Positions 15,077-23,407 of a DNA stretch of 41,864 nucleotides are shown here, in pieces (the stretch's first letter is position 1; each line of letters starts with the position of its first letter). Made by a program: the position numbers and the translations under genes. The notes beneath the pieces are model-generated. The model made no database searches. It was not told the origin of the DNA and worked only from the letters and a program-made list of their open reading frames with translations. Source of the stretch: Bacteroidales bacterium (GTDB lineage Bacteria; Bacteroidota; Bacteroidia; Bacteroidales; P3). The stretch covers positions 1-41,864 of the forward strand of contig JAEEIS010000113.1 of the NCBI GenBank assembly GCA_016281475.1, read 5' to 3'.

Positions 15077-16552
15077 TCATCTGTTCAGCACGATGCGGAA
15101 CACCGTTCCCTGACCCTCGACGCTGTATTTGACAAAAATGCGGCCCTTGTGGTAGTCGCGTATGATGCGGCGCGACAGCGACAGCCCTAGGCCCCAGCCG
15201 CGCTGCTTGGTGGTGAAACCGCTGTCGAAAATCCGCTTCTGTATGGAGGGCGACATCCCGCGGCCCGTGTCGGCAAGGTCGATATAGACGTGTCGGCTGT
15301 CGGACGACACGATGACTGTAAATGTCCCCGCGCCGTCCATTGCGTCGATAGCGTTCTTGCAGATGTTCTCTATCACCCACTCAAAGAGGTAGCTGTTCAA
15401 CGGCACCACCAGCTCCTCGTCGGGGAAATTGGTGACGAACTTCACCTTGCGCGAGGCGCGGGTTTGCAGGTAGTTGATGGCGTTCTGAATGGCGGTGCAG
15501 ACATTCTCTTCTTTCAACTCCGGCACCGAGCCTATCTTCGAGAATCGGTGTGTGACGGTCTCCAGCCGCTTCAGGTCCTTGTTTATCTCGGCCGAATAGG
15601 TGGCATCGAAGGTCTTGCCTTCGAGATACTGTGTCCACGCCATCAACGACGAGATGGGCGTGCCCAGCTGGTGGGCGGTCTCCTTGGCCATGCCCACCCA
15701 TATCTTGTTCTGTTCCATGCTGTGGGCGGTGCGGAACAGAATGTAGCTGACCAGCAGCAGCACGCACAGCACAAATAGATACAGCAGCGGTACCCACCGC
15801 AGGGCCTTCAGCAGCGGTGTGCTCTCGTAGAAGAGGTAGGCGCGCTTGCCGTTGGGCAGGCGAAACTCGATGGGGTCGTTCTCCTCCTCCATCTCACACA
15901 GCTTCTCTGCCAGCCGGTCGGGGGTGGCAAACTCGCGGGCAGGGATATTGCCGCTGCCCAGCACCACGCCCTGCAGGCTGTCCACCACTAGCACAGGCAC
16001 AAACACCGAGTTGTTCGTAATCTCCGAGAGGAACGACTGGTTGAAGCCGTCCAGCACGTGGCGCAAGTCGGTGTAGACCTTCGACTCCTTGTAGTACAGC
16101 GTCATGGGCATCCCCCAGATGCGGTAGTGGAAAGGCTCGTTGTGCGAAAACTCGCGCAGTAGGTTGCCTTCCAGCCTCTGTCCTGCCAACTCGCTGGGCA
16201 CGGTGATAATCGAGTCGCTATTAGTGATGATGATAGCCGTCTCGCAGCTGTCCACGATGTAGCGCACATAGTCGAGGCTGAAGTCGGCGTCCGCGCCCAT
16301 GTCCCGCCGGTCGAATGAGCGCAGGATGTTGGTATACATCTCCATCTTGCGGTGCTCGTCGCGTGCCACGCTGGCGAAAAACTCCTCCGAGTAGTTCACC
16401 AGTTCGGCCTTCTGGCTGATGGCGTTGGCCCACAGCTTCACCTTCTCCTGTTCCGAGTGGCGTATCTGGCTCGACAGATTGTTGATTTCAAACAGGGCAA
16501 AGCCTGCCAGCAGCACGGTCACGGCGATGATTATCCATTTAGCCTTCTTCAT
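15077..16552 (-). CDS. Membrane sensor histidine kinase (orphan)
   Basis: A 491-residue two-component kinase. A membrane helix (about 5-22) is followed by an extracytoplasmic sensor region of about 230 residues with no family I recognise, then a second membrane helix (about 252-274). The H-box is AKETAHQLGTPISSLMAW with phospho-accepting His294. The ATPase domain has the N-box NICKNAIDAMDG (396-407), G1 DLADTGRGM (425-433) and G2 RGWGLGLSLS (451-460). The AHQLGTPISSL form is common among Bacteroidetes kinases. No response regulator is near. The start lies six bases after the stop of a LolC/FtsX-type permease, so the two are surely co-transcribed. Confidence 0.92.
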   Translation of the reverse strand: MKKAKWIIIAVTVLLAGFALFEINNLSSQIRHSEQEKVKLWANAISQKAELVNYSEEFFASVARDEHRKMEMYTNILRSFDRRDMGADADFSLDYVRYIVDSCETAIIITNSDSIITVPSELAGQRLEGNLLREFSHNEPFHYRIWGMPMTLYYKESKVYTDLRHVLDGFNQSFLSEITNNSVFVPVLVVDSLQGVVLGSGNIPAREFATPDRLAEKLCEMEEENDPIEFRLPNGKRAYLFYESTPLLKALRWVPLLYLFVLCVLLLVSYILFRTAHSMEQNKIWVGMAKETAHQLGTPISSLMAWTQYLEGKTFDATYSAEINKDLKRLETVTHRFSKIGSVPELKEENVCTAIQNAINYLQTRASRKVKFVTNFPDEELVVPLNSYLFEWVIENICKNAIDAMDGAGTFTVIVSSDSRHVYIDLADTGRGMSPSIQKRIFDSGFTTKQRGWGLGLSLSRRIIRDYHKGRIFVKYSVEGQGTVFRIVLNR

Positions 16553-16558
16553 GGTGTG

Positions 16559-17779
16559 TCAGTCAAATTTGATAGTTTTGGCGGGTTCGATGTGCGAGAT
16601 ATAGGCTGTGGGCAGCAGCAAAGCGAGCAGACACACTGCCAGGCTGCCCACGCTTATGGCAAGGAAAGTCGTGACGTTGAGGTCGATGGGCACATTCTCC
16701 ATCATATAGCTTGCGCTGTCCAGCTTCACCAGGTGGAACCGACTCTGCAGCCATCCCAGCAGCCATGCCGCCGCATCGCCCAGCACGATGCCTTTGGCGA
16801 TGATGGTGGCAGACTTGTAGAGGAATATCCTACGCACCGAGCGGTTGTCGGCACCCAGTGCCTTCAGGATGCCGATGGTCGAGGTCTTCTCAAAAATCAT
16901 GATGAGCAGGGCCGACACGATTGCCACCGTGCAGACCATCATCATTATGATGATAATCAGCACAATGTTGCTGTCCAGCAGGTCGAGCCATGCAAACAGG
17001 GCGGGGTTCTGCTCCACGATGGTGTGCATTGTCAGGTCGTAGCCCAGTTGCGTCAGCACCCGTTCGCCTACCTCGTCCAGCTGGCCGAAGTCGTCCACCA
17101 GCACCTCGTAGCCGCCCACCAGCGTGCTGTCCCATTCGTTCAGCCGTTGCACCTGACGCAGGTCGCCCACGATATAGTGGTCGTCGAAGTCGGCGAGGTC
17201 GGTATTATAGATGCCGCACACCTCAAATGCCCTAGCCCTGTAGCTCTCGCCTTGCCAGAAATAGGTGCGCACCTTGTCGCCTAGGGCGATGCCCAGCTTG
17301 TTGGCGATGGTTCGCGAGACGATAATCTCGTTCGACGCTTTGTCGGCAGGGAAGGAAAACAGTCTGCCCTCCACTAGGTTGGAGGCAAAAAACGTACTGT
17401 CGTAGCCACTGTCGACCCCTTTGAGGATGATGCCATGTATCTGTTCCTCGGTCTTGATCATGCCCCCCTTGTTGGCAAACAGGTTGACATGCTTCACCCC
17501 CGGAGTCTGGCGTATGCGTTCCACCTCGGGACGGTCGCTGCCGATGGGTGTCTCCTCGTAGGTGTTGCCCATGGCGTAGGAAGTCACCACCATGTGCGAC
17601 CCGAATCCCACCACCTTCTGGCGTATCTCCCCTTGGAAGCCGCGCAGGATGCTCACCGCCATCACCATCACCAGCACCCCCAGGGCGATGCTGTAGGTGG
17701 CAATGCCCACCAAGGGACCCGAAAATCCATTTCGGTCCCTTGGTAGGAAACGCCTTGCCACAAAACGTTCGAACTGCAT
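16559..17779 (-). CDS. LolC/LolE/FtsX-family ABC transporter permease
   Basis: A 406-residue inner-membrane permease. It has one N-terminal helix (about 22-47, VGIATYSIALGVLVMVMAVS), a large periplasmic domain (about 50-265), and three C-terminal helices (about 270-295, 320-345 and 365-390) with the family's loop GILKALGADNRSVRRIFLYK. This is the MacB/FtsX fold of proteins that release lipoproteins (LolC/E) or expel substrates. No ATPase gene adjoins it; a LolD-like subunit would have to be encoded elsewhere. In Bacteroidetes, members of this form act with a separate LolD, so lipoprotein release is the best guess. A spacer of AT-rich filler separates it from tpiA, and the kinase gene follows directly. 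Confidence 0.88.
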   Translation of the reverse strand: MQFERFVARRFLPRDRNGFSGPLVGIATYSIALGVLVMVMAVSILRGFQGEIRQKVVGFGSHMVVTSYAMGNTYEETPIGSDRPEVERIRQTPGVKHVNLFANKGGMIKTEEQIHGIILKGVDSGYDSTFFASNLVEGRLFSFPADKASNEIIVSRTIANKLGIALGDKVRTYFWQGESYRARAFEVCGIYNTDLADFDDHYIVGDLRQVQRLNEWDSTLVGGYEVLVDDFGQLDEVGERVLTQLGYDLTMHTIVEQNPALFAWLDLLDSNIVLIIIIMMMVCTVAIVSALLIMIFEKTSTIGILKALGADNRSVRRIFLYKSATIIAKGIVLGDAAAWLLGWLQSRFHLVKLDSASYMMENVPIDLNVTTFLAISVGSLAVCLLALLLPTAYISHIEPAKTIKFD

Positions 17780-17845
17780 GTTGTGAATTAAGAATTAAAA
17801 ATTAAAATGGGGCGGGAGCCGAATCTTAATTTTTAATTTTTTATT

Positions 17846-18607
17846 CTAAAACGCTTCCGCGATGGCGATAAAGTCGTCTGCCTTCAGCGATGCGCCGCCG
17901 ATGAGGCCGCCGTCCACGTCGGGGTTGGCAAACAGCTCCTTGGCGTTCGAGGGCTTGCAGCTGCCGCCATAGAGGATGCTGGTCTCGTCAGCCACCTCCT
18001 TGCCATATTTCTCGGCAATCAGGCCGCGGATAAAGGCATGAATCTCCTGTGCCTGTTCGGGTGTGGCGGTCTTGCCGGTGCCGATGGCCCACACGGGCTC
18101 GTAGGCGATGACGATGTCGGCAAACTGCTCGGCCGTCAGGTGGAACAAGCCGTCCTCAATCTGTCTCTTCACCACCTCAAACTGCTTGCCGGCCTCGCGC
18201 TCCTCCAGCACCTCGCCGCAGCAGACGATGGGGCTGATGTTGTGCGCCAGCAGCTGGTTCACCTTGGCGGCGACGATGGCATCGGTCTCATGATAGTAGG
18301 CGCGACGCTCGCTGTGACCCACTATGCAGTAGTCCAGCTCCATCGATTCCAGCATCTTGGCCGACACCTCGCCCGTGTAGGCACCTTCCTCCTGGTCGCT
18401 TACGTTCTGTGCGCCCACGGCGAAATAGCTGTCGTCGCCATAGTCGCTCACCATCTCCAGATAGGGGAACGGCGGGCAGATAATCACGCGAGTGTTCTGG
18501 TCAAGTGTCACCTGCTCCAGTTTGTCCATAATTGCGCTGACCAGGTCGTCAGCCTCGCTGAAAGTCTTGTTCATCTTCCAGTTTCCTGCAACAATGTGTT
18601 TTCTCAT
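17846..18607 (-). CDS. tpiA: Triosephosphate isomerase
   Basis: A 253-residue TIM-barrel enzyme of glycolysis that interconverts dihydroxyacetone phosphate and glyceraldehyde-3-phosphate. Catalytic residues are visible: Lys11 in GNWKMNK, His in IVGHSERR and Glu in [19 protein letters not shown], followed by the flexible loop. The phosphate-binding GGSCKPSN and GGLIGGASL segments close the barrel. Length is normal for the family. It lies in a minus-strand run between the thioredoxin-fold protein and the permease; spacers of 65 and 88 bases with AT-rich filler suggest separate units or loose co-transcription. Confidence 0.98.
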   Translation of the reverse strand: MRKHIVAGNWKMNKTFSEADDLVSAIMDKLEQVTLDQNTRVIICPPFPYLEMVSDYGDDSYFAVGAQNVSDQEEGAYTGEVSAKMLESMELDYCIVGHSERRAYYHETDAIVAAKVNQLLAHNISPIVCCGEVLEEREAGKQFEVVKRQIEDGLFHLTAEQFADIVIAYEPVWAIGTGKTATPEQAQEIHAFIRGLIAEKYGKEVADETSILYGGSCKPSNAKELFANPDVDGGLIGGASLKADDFIAIAEAF

Positions 18608-18695
18608 AGTATTATTATTTAAAGGTTAATGTTTTTGATTGTAGGGGCAGCCCCCTGTGTCTGCCCGAAATAAGGTTAACCGCGTCAGCCAAATT

Positions 18696-20132
18696 TTAAT
18701 TTATAATTTTTAATTCCTCATACCGCTTCAAAAATGGCAGTATCGACTTGGTGGGCAGCACCTTGTTCATAATAATGCGCCGCTCCTCGTTCAGGATGAT
18801 CATTGTCGGGGCTCCATGCACGTTGTATGCCTCCTGATAGTCGATATTCACGTTGCTGCCGCCCACGTTCACGAAGGGCAGCTTGTGGTCACGCACATAC
18901 TTCTTCCACTTCTCCACATCCGCCTCATAGCCTACCGCGTACACCTCGAAAACCTTGTTCCCTGCCGCCGACAGCGAGTCGTACAACTCCTTCAGCGTGG
19001 CGGTCTGCTCCTGACAGTGGTGGCAATCTGGGTCCCAGAACCACAATATCACGTACTTCTGCGGGAATCGGTGCGACGAAATCCAGTCCTTTGGGTCGGC
19101 CGACTGGTTGGTGTCGGCCATCCACAGCTCCGCGCCCCGCGCCCCGATGAGCGACTTCTCCAAGAACTCCGCGCTCTGCCGCTTGTTCGTTATCTCGCTC
19201 TGCGTCGCCCAGCCGCATTTGCCCGTCAGGTAGTACTGCCGCACCAGGTAGCACCACACCGCGTCCCAGCCTATGTTCTTGGTCGAGCGATAGTATCGTG
19301 GCATAATGTAGTCCATGAAGTAACGCATCATAAGCGTGTCGCCCTCAATCTTATGCAACACCATGTCGGCATACTTGCAAATCGTGTCCATTTCGGCACG
19401 ATAGAGTGCTCCGAAGAAGTAATAGTTCATCTTGTTGAACAGGTCGGGTGTATACACCAGACTGTGGTCCGTCAGGTCCACGCCGTCCCAATAATGCTCA
19501 AGATAGTAGGCCGTCTTATCGCCCACCTCTTCGGGCACCTCGGGACCGTTCATCATCTTCGTCAGCTGGACGTATCTGTACTGTTTATACTTCTCGAAAT
19601 AGGAGTCTTCAAACTCTACCATCTCTTTGGTTAGCAGCTTCATATCATTCTCAGCCTCTTCCTTTACTTTATCATCGGTCGACTTCTTCCGCTGTTCGAT
19701 GTCGCGCACCCGCTTCATTGCATCGTCCCTGCGCTTGATGTAGGCGAACATCACCTGGTTGGCCGTCGACCCTACGATGTCTTTCTCAGGGTCTGCCACC
19801 TCATGCGAAGCAGTCATGCGGATGGTAAACCGCTGGCTGCCTTCGATGGTAAAGTCTATGATGCTCTTCTTCGCATCCTTCTGCATCAGTGCGTAGATGC
19901 CTGTCTCCCACTTGCGCTTGCCCGCGAAAATATAGGTGTCGTCCTTGCCCACACGTGTGCTGTCCAATACAATAAAACGGTCGCGGTAGTGCTGCCCTAT
20001 ATACAGCACGCTGTCGTGCTCTCCCCCTTGGGGGATGACGAATCTCATATCATATTTCTGGGCATTTTTCTGTGCATTTGTCAGAGGGGCAAATGCCAAC
20101 AATAGTAGCGCGATGATTAGTTGATTTTTCAT
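18696..20132 (-). CDS. Periplasmic thioredoxin-fold protein (DUF5106/TlpA-like)
   Basis: A 478-residue secreted protein. A signal peptide (MKNQLIIALLLLAFAPLTNA) is followed by a beta-rich N-terminal domain (about 25-130) of the DUF4369/DUF5106 type seen in Bacteroidetes, a charged helical middle part (about 130-330, with a Lys/Glu-rich coiled-coil-like segment), and a C-terminal TlpA/thioredoxin domain with an active-site C370-H-H-C373 and a cis-Pro region GAPTMII. Such proteins are thought to act as periplasmic disulphide reductases. Here the CxxC is complete. Its partner substrate is unknown. Its C-terminal residues YEELKIIN are encoded in AT-rich filler, like other gene ends in this window. 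Confidence 0.85.
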   Translation of the reverse strand: MKNQLIIALLLLAFAPLTNAQKNAQKYDMRFVIPQGGEHDSVLYIGQHYRDRFIVLDSTRVGKDDTYIFAGKRKWETGIYALMQKDAKKSIIDFTIEGSQRFTIRMTASHEVADPEKDIVGSTANQVMFAYIKRRDDAMKRVRDIEQRKKSTDDKVKEEAENDMKLLTKEMVEFEDSYFEKYKQYRYVQLTKMMNGPEVPEEVGDKTAYYLEHYWDGVDLTDHSLVYTPDLFNKMNYYFFGALYRAEMDTICKYADMVLHKIEGDTLMMRYFMDYIMPRYYRSTKNIGWDAVWCYLVRQYYLTGKCGWATQSEITNKRQSAEFLEKSLIGARGAELWMADTNQSADPKDWISSHRFPQKYVILWFWDPDCHHCQEQTATLKELYDSLSAAGNKVFEVYAVGYEADVEKWKKYVRDHKLPFVNVGGSNVNIDYQEAYNVHGAPTMIILNEERRIIMNKVLPTKSILPFLKRYEELKIIN

Positions 20133-20180
20133 TATGATAACCAGTTGTTTGTTTCGTAGAATTTAAAGTGTCAGTTCAAT

Positions 20181-21386
20181 TTATTTATACTTGTCCAGAA
20201 TAAAGTCCGCCACGATGGCGAACACCATGTTGTCGACAAGGTTTTCGTTCATGTAGGCGGCAGACATGGGACATATCTGGTAGGCAACGCCAAAGCCCAT
20301 GTCCAGCAGTCCCCAATGCACCAGCCCGTCAAACCCCGTGGCGGGCTCCAGCAGCCCCTTGTTGGGAGCCTGCAGTGGCAGTCCGTCCCATACTCGCTGC
20401 CCTAGTCCGTCCTGCCCCAGCATCATTCCCCATACTGCGTTGAGTTGTAGGAAGGGGTGGGGTGCCGACCACGACAGTTCCCACAGCGGCAGCGGGGTGG
20501 TGTAGTTGAGGCACACGTGTGCGAAAACGTTGGCGGTGAATCTGTTTGGAGGTACCGTGAGGAACGTGTTTCTGAAGAAATAGGATGTGTAGGCGGTGCC
20601 CGACAGGTCGAACATGCGGCTGTAGGGAGCATCCTGTGAGGCGAAGCCCAGCTGGCCGAATACATGCAGCCCCATGTCGCCCGGGTCCGCGTCGTATTGC
20701 AGCAGCCCCCTTACATAGTAGCGCTCGTCGGGGGTGGGGGAGGCGACGCGACCCGCACTCAGGGCAAAGACGATGCCCCCATTTGCGGTCATCGCCGACT
20801 TGCCGCCCCGCCAGTCGGCACGCATTGAGGCCTCGGTAAACATTCGTCGTTCGCTAGCGTCGAAAGTGTATTCCTCATACGTATGTCGCAGACCGAACGA
20901 GAGATCCAACTCCCGGAGTGGAGTAAAGATTACAGCGAAGTCCGCCCCCCCCACCTTCACAAATCGCGAGGCGACATAGCCCGTGTTGTACGACGGGGTG
21001 AGCATCCGATAGCTGCCCAGTCCGCGCGAGGCGGCCCGTTCGAGGTCCTTGCGAATCAGTAGGCGCAGGCGCACGTCGTTCCTGCCCGGAAGTCTCAGCT
21101 GGGTGCCGAGCCCGTATTTCCACTCGCGGTCGCCGGTGCCGTATGCCACGTAGGGGGTCAGCGTCCATTGTCCGAAAACCTTGCGCTGCTGGGCGGCAGT
21201 TTCGTTGGGCGACACCCACGTAAACCCCAATTCGAAGCGGGCTTTCTCATAAAGATTATAGTTGAAGAGGCGGTCGAAACTAAGGTACAGCGCATTCGGC
21301 GCATCGTATCGGGTGAGCCTAATGCTTTGTGCCCCAACGTGCAGTGTGGGCAGAAGCAACAACGCTATAATCCACTTCTTAGACAT
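20181..21386 (-). CDS. Outer-membrane beta-barrel protein, DUF5686-like
   Basis: The ATG at 21386 gives 401 residues with a signal peptide (MSKKWIIALLLLPTLHVGAQ). An in-frame ATG further upstream would begin inside the promoter. The body is built of alternating strands (RFELGFTWVSPNE, EWKYGLGTQLRLPG, DLSFGLRHTYEEYTF) and ends with MVFAIVADFILDKYK. The last third, from NRFTANVFAHVCLNYTT to the end, resembles the C-terminal barrel of DUF5686 proteins as I recall them, but without the usual N-terminal carboxypeptidase-like domain. That similarity needs a profile search. Role unknown. Confidence 0.7.
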   Translation of the reverse strand: MSKKWIIALLLLPTLHVGAQSIRLTRYDAPNALYLSFDRLFNYNLYEKARFELGFTWVSPNETAAQQRKVFGQWTLTPYVAYGTGDREWKYGLGTQLRLPGRNDVRLRLLIRKDLERAASRGLGSYRMLTPSYNTGYVASRFVKVGGADFAVIFTPLRELDLSFGLRHTYEEYTFDASERRMFTEASMRADWRGGKSAMTANGGIVFALSAGRVASPTPDERYYVRGLLQYDADPGDMGLHVFGQLGFASQDAPYSRMFDLSGTAYTSYFFRNTFLTVPPNRFTANVFAHVCLNYTTPLPLWELSWSAPHPFLQLNAVWGMMLGQDGLGQRVWDGLPLQAPNKGLLEPATGFDGLVHWGLLDMGFGVAYQICPMSAAYMNENLVDNMVFAIVADFILDKYK

Positions 21387-21411
21387 AGTAGGTGCATGAA
21401 AATGCAATTTG

Positions 21412-21419
21412 CAAAGATA
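21412..21419 (-). promoter_or_regulatory. -7 box for the barrel-protein gene
   Basis: The minus strand reads TATCTTTG (TAnnTTTG), 25 bases before the ATG at 21386. The closeness supports the chosen start. Confidence 0.5.
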
Positions 21420-21585
21420 CGAATATTTTGTGAAATAATGATTTTTTTTTGTCAATCTTTATCGCAAGTCGTTTTTTCCTTGCCCCTGTACCCCCCTGTC
21501 ACCCTAGTGGCTCCCAGTAACTCCCAAACCATTAAAGACTCATCTTCGCTCCTTTGTCGCCCTAGCACCCCAGAATAAAGCCCCT

Positions 21586-21625
21586 ATCGGTAAGAATCGG
21601 TAAGAATCGGTAGGAATCCGTAAGG
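21586..21625 (+). repeat. Four 10-bp tandem units
   Basis: ATCGGTAAGA, ATCGGTAAGA, ATCGGTAGGA and ATCCGTAAGG follow one another. The 10-base period equals about one helical turn. It lies about 245 bases ahead of lpd. Function is unknown; it may be a protein-binding array or simple slippage. Confidence 0.75.
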
Positions 21626-21797
21626 GGGTGTGGGGCGGAATGGGGTACGGCGGGAGGGGCAAAATGTGGCGCAAGGAGTTGGGGACGAGGAGGTGAGTGG
21701 GCGTTCGACAGGGTTGTTCCATGAAGGTGGGAGGGGTGGAAAATGTTAGAAAGGTTTGTTTTTTTATATTTTTAGACGATATTTGGAAAAAAAATCG

Positions 21798-21805
21798 TAT
21801 CTTTG
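21798..21805 (+). promoter_or_regulatory. -7 box for lpd
   Basis: TATCTTTG fits TAnnTTTG. A TTTG lies at 21782-21785, closer than the usual -33 distance. The leader would be about 60 bases. Confidence 0.5.
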
Positions 21806-21870
21806 CAAATTGATATTTTGATAATTATTTATTTGAGTATATAATATAATAACTACAAATACTGAAAGAT

Positions 21871-23265
21871 ATGAACTACGACCTTATCGTTATCGGAAGC
21901 GGCCCCGGTGGCTATGTGGCTGCCGTGAAGGCTTCGCAGCTGGGAATGAAAACTGCCGTTGTGGAACGCGAGAACCTGGGCGGCATCTGCTTGAACTGGG
22001 GTTGCATACCCACCAAGGCATTGCTGAAAAGCGCGCAGGCGTTTAATTATATCAACCATGCCGCCAACTACGGCGTGGCAGCACAGCCTGCCGAGGCTGA
22101 TTTGTCGGCGATGGTGCAGCGCAGCCGCGGAGTGGCTGAGACGATGAGCAAGGGCGTGCAGTTCTTGCTGAAGAAGAACAACGTGGACGTGATTATGGGC
22201 ACCGGAAAGGTGCTGCCCGACCACAAGGTGGCTGTGACCGATGCCGAGGGCACGGTGACGGAGTATGAGGCAAAGCATATCGTCATTGCCACGGGCGCAC
22301 GCAGCAAGGTGATGCCCAGCATGCCGCAGGACGGCAAGCACATCATCGGCTACCGCGAGGCGATGACGTTGCCCTTTAAGCCTAAGAGCATGGTGGTCTG
22401 CGGCAGCGGTGCCATCGGCAGCGAGTTTGCATTCTTCTATCAGAGCATCGGCGTGCAGGTGACGCTGGTGGAGTTTATGCCTCAGATTCTGCCCAACGAG
22501 GATGAGGACACGGCGAGCCAGATCAGCCGCAGCTTCCGCAAGATGGGCATGAAGGTGATGGCGAGCGCAAGCGTGGAGAAGGTGGACATCGAAGGTGACG
22601 TGTGCCACGTGACTATCAAGGATATGAAGAAGAACGCCGAGACGGTGGTGGACTGCGACGTGGTGCTGAGCGCCGTGGGCGTGGTGACGAACTTGGAGGG
22701 CATCGGTCTGGAAGAGACGGGCATCGCCTTCGAGCGCGGCAAGATTACGGTCGACGACTACTATCAGACCAACGTGCCGGGCTATTATGCCATCGGCGAC
22801 GTGGTGCACGGGCCCGCATTGGCGCATGTGGCCAGCGCGGAGGCTATCTGCTGCGTGGAACACATTGCAGGCCACGAGCCCAAGAAGGTCAATTACAGCA
22901 ATATCCCCGGCTGCACCTACACTACGCCCGAGGTGGCCAGTGTGGGTCTGACCGAGAAGAAGGCCTTGGAGGCCGGCAAGGAGATTTTGGTTGGCAAGTT
23001 CTTCTTCAAGGCCAGCGGCAAGGCCACGGCGGCGGGCAACACCGACGGCTTTATCAAGATGGTCATCGACAAGAACACCGACGAGATATTGGGCTGCCAC
23101 ATGTGTGGCGACAATGTGACGGAGATGATTGCCAGCATCGTGGTGGCACGAGAGAACGGACTGACCGCCAAGCAGGTGGCTGGTGCCATTCATCCGCATC
23201 CGACGATGAGCGAGGCGGTGATGGAGGCCATAGAGGCGGCATATGGCTGCGCTATTCATGGATAA
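21871..23265 (+). CDS. lpd: Dihydrolipoyl dehydrogenase
   Basis: A 464-residue FAD flavoenzyme (E3/L protein) that reoxidises dihydrolipoyl groups of 2-oxoacid dehydrogenases and of GcvH with NAD+. N-terminal FAD-binding GSGPGGYVAA (9-18), redox-active disulphide in GGICLNWGCIPTKALL, NAD-binding GSGAIGSEFA (about 175-184), second FAD segment GYYAIGDVVHGPALAHVA and the C-terminal His-Glu pair in HPHPTMSEAVMEA are all present. No E1 or E2 genes adjoin it, so it is probably shared between complexes; gcvH is 10 kb away in this window. It ends in a spacer with a dispersed GC-rich repeat. Confidence 0.96.
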   Translation: MNYDLIVIGSGPGGYVAAVKASQLGMKTAVVERENLGGICLNWGCIPTKALLKSAQAFNYINHAANYGVAAQPAEADLSAMVQRSRGVAETMSKGVQFLLKKNNVDVIMGTGKVLPDHKVAVTDAEGTVTEYEAKHIVIATGARSKVMPSMPQDGKHIIGYREAMTLPFKPKSMVVCGSGAIGSEFAFFYQSIGVQVTLVEFMPQILPNEDEDTASQISRSFRKMGMKVMASASVEKVDIEGDVCHVTIKDMKKNAETVVDCDVVLSAVGVVTNLEGIGLEETGIAFERGKITVDDYYQTNVPGYYAIGDVVHGPALAHVASAEAICCVEHIAGHEPKKVNYSNIPGCTYTTPEVASVGLTEKKALEAGKEILVGKFFFKASGKATAAGNTDGFIKMVIDKNTDEILGCHMCGDNVTEMIASIVVARENGLTAKQVAGAIHPHPTMSEAVMEAIEAAYGCAIHG

Positions 23266-23407
23266 CTGAGGGGTTAGAGGTTAGAGGATATACCCTGGCT
23301 CTTCGAGCCACCCCTCTCAAGAGGGGACGGCTGACGCAGATGGATGACCTCTATTTTTCTAACGGAAAAAGCAATCAAAATATTCGGACAATTAAACACA
23401 AAAATAG

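Larger units (their letters stand above)
21387..21870. other. Divergent gene-free spacer, 484 bases
   Basis: Lies between the barrel-protein gene (minus) and lpd (plus). It holds outward-facing -7 boxes at 21412-21419 and 21798-21805, a 10-bp tandem repeat at 21586-21625, and a G-rich stretch at 21625-21740. I see no coding frame worth calling. Confidence 0.6.

Noticed and set aside
21586..21625. CRISPR array
   Set aside because: Units are 10 bp with no spacers and there are no cas genes.
21853..23259. A 468-residue minus-strand frame, His-rich
   Set aside because: Exact antisense shadow of lpd, which has all catalytic motifs.
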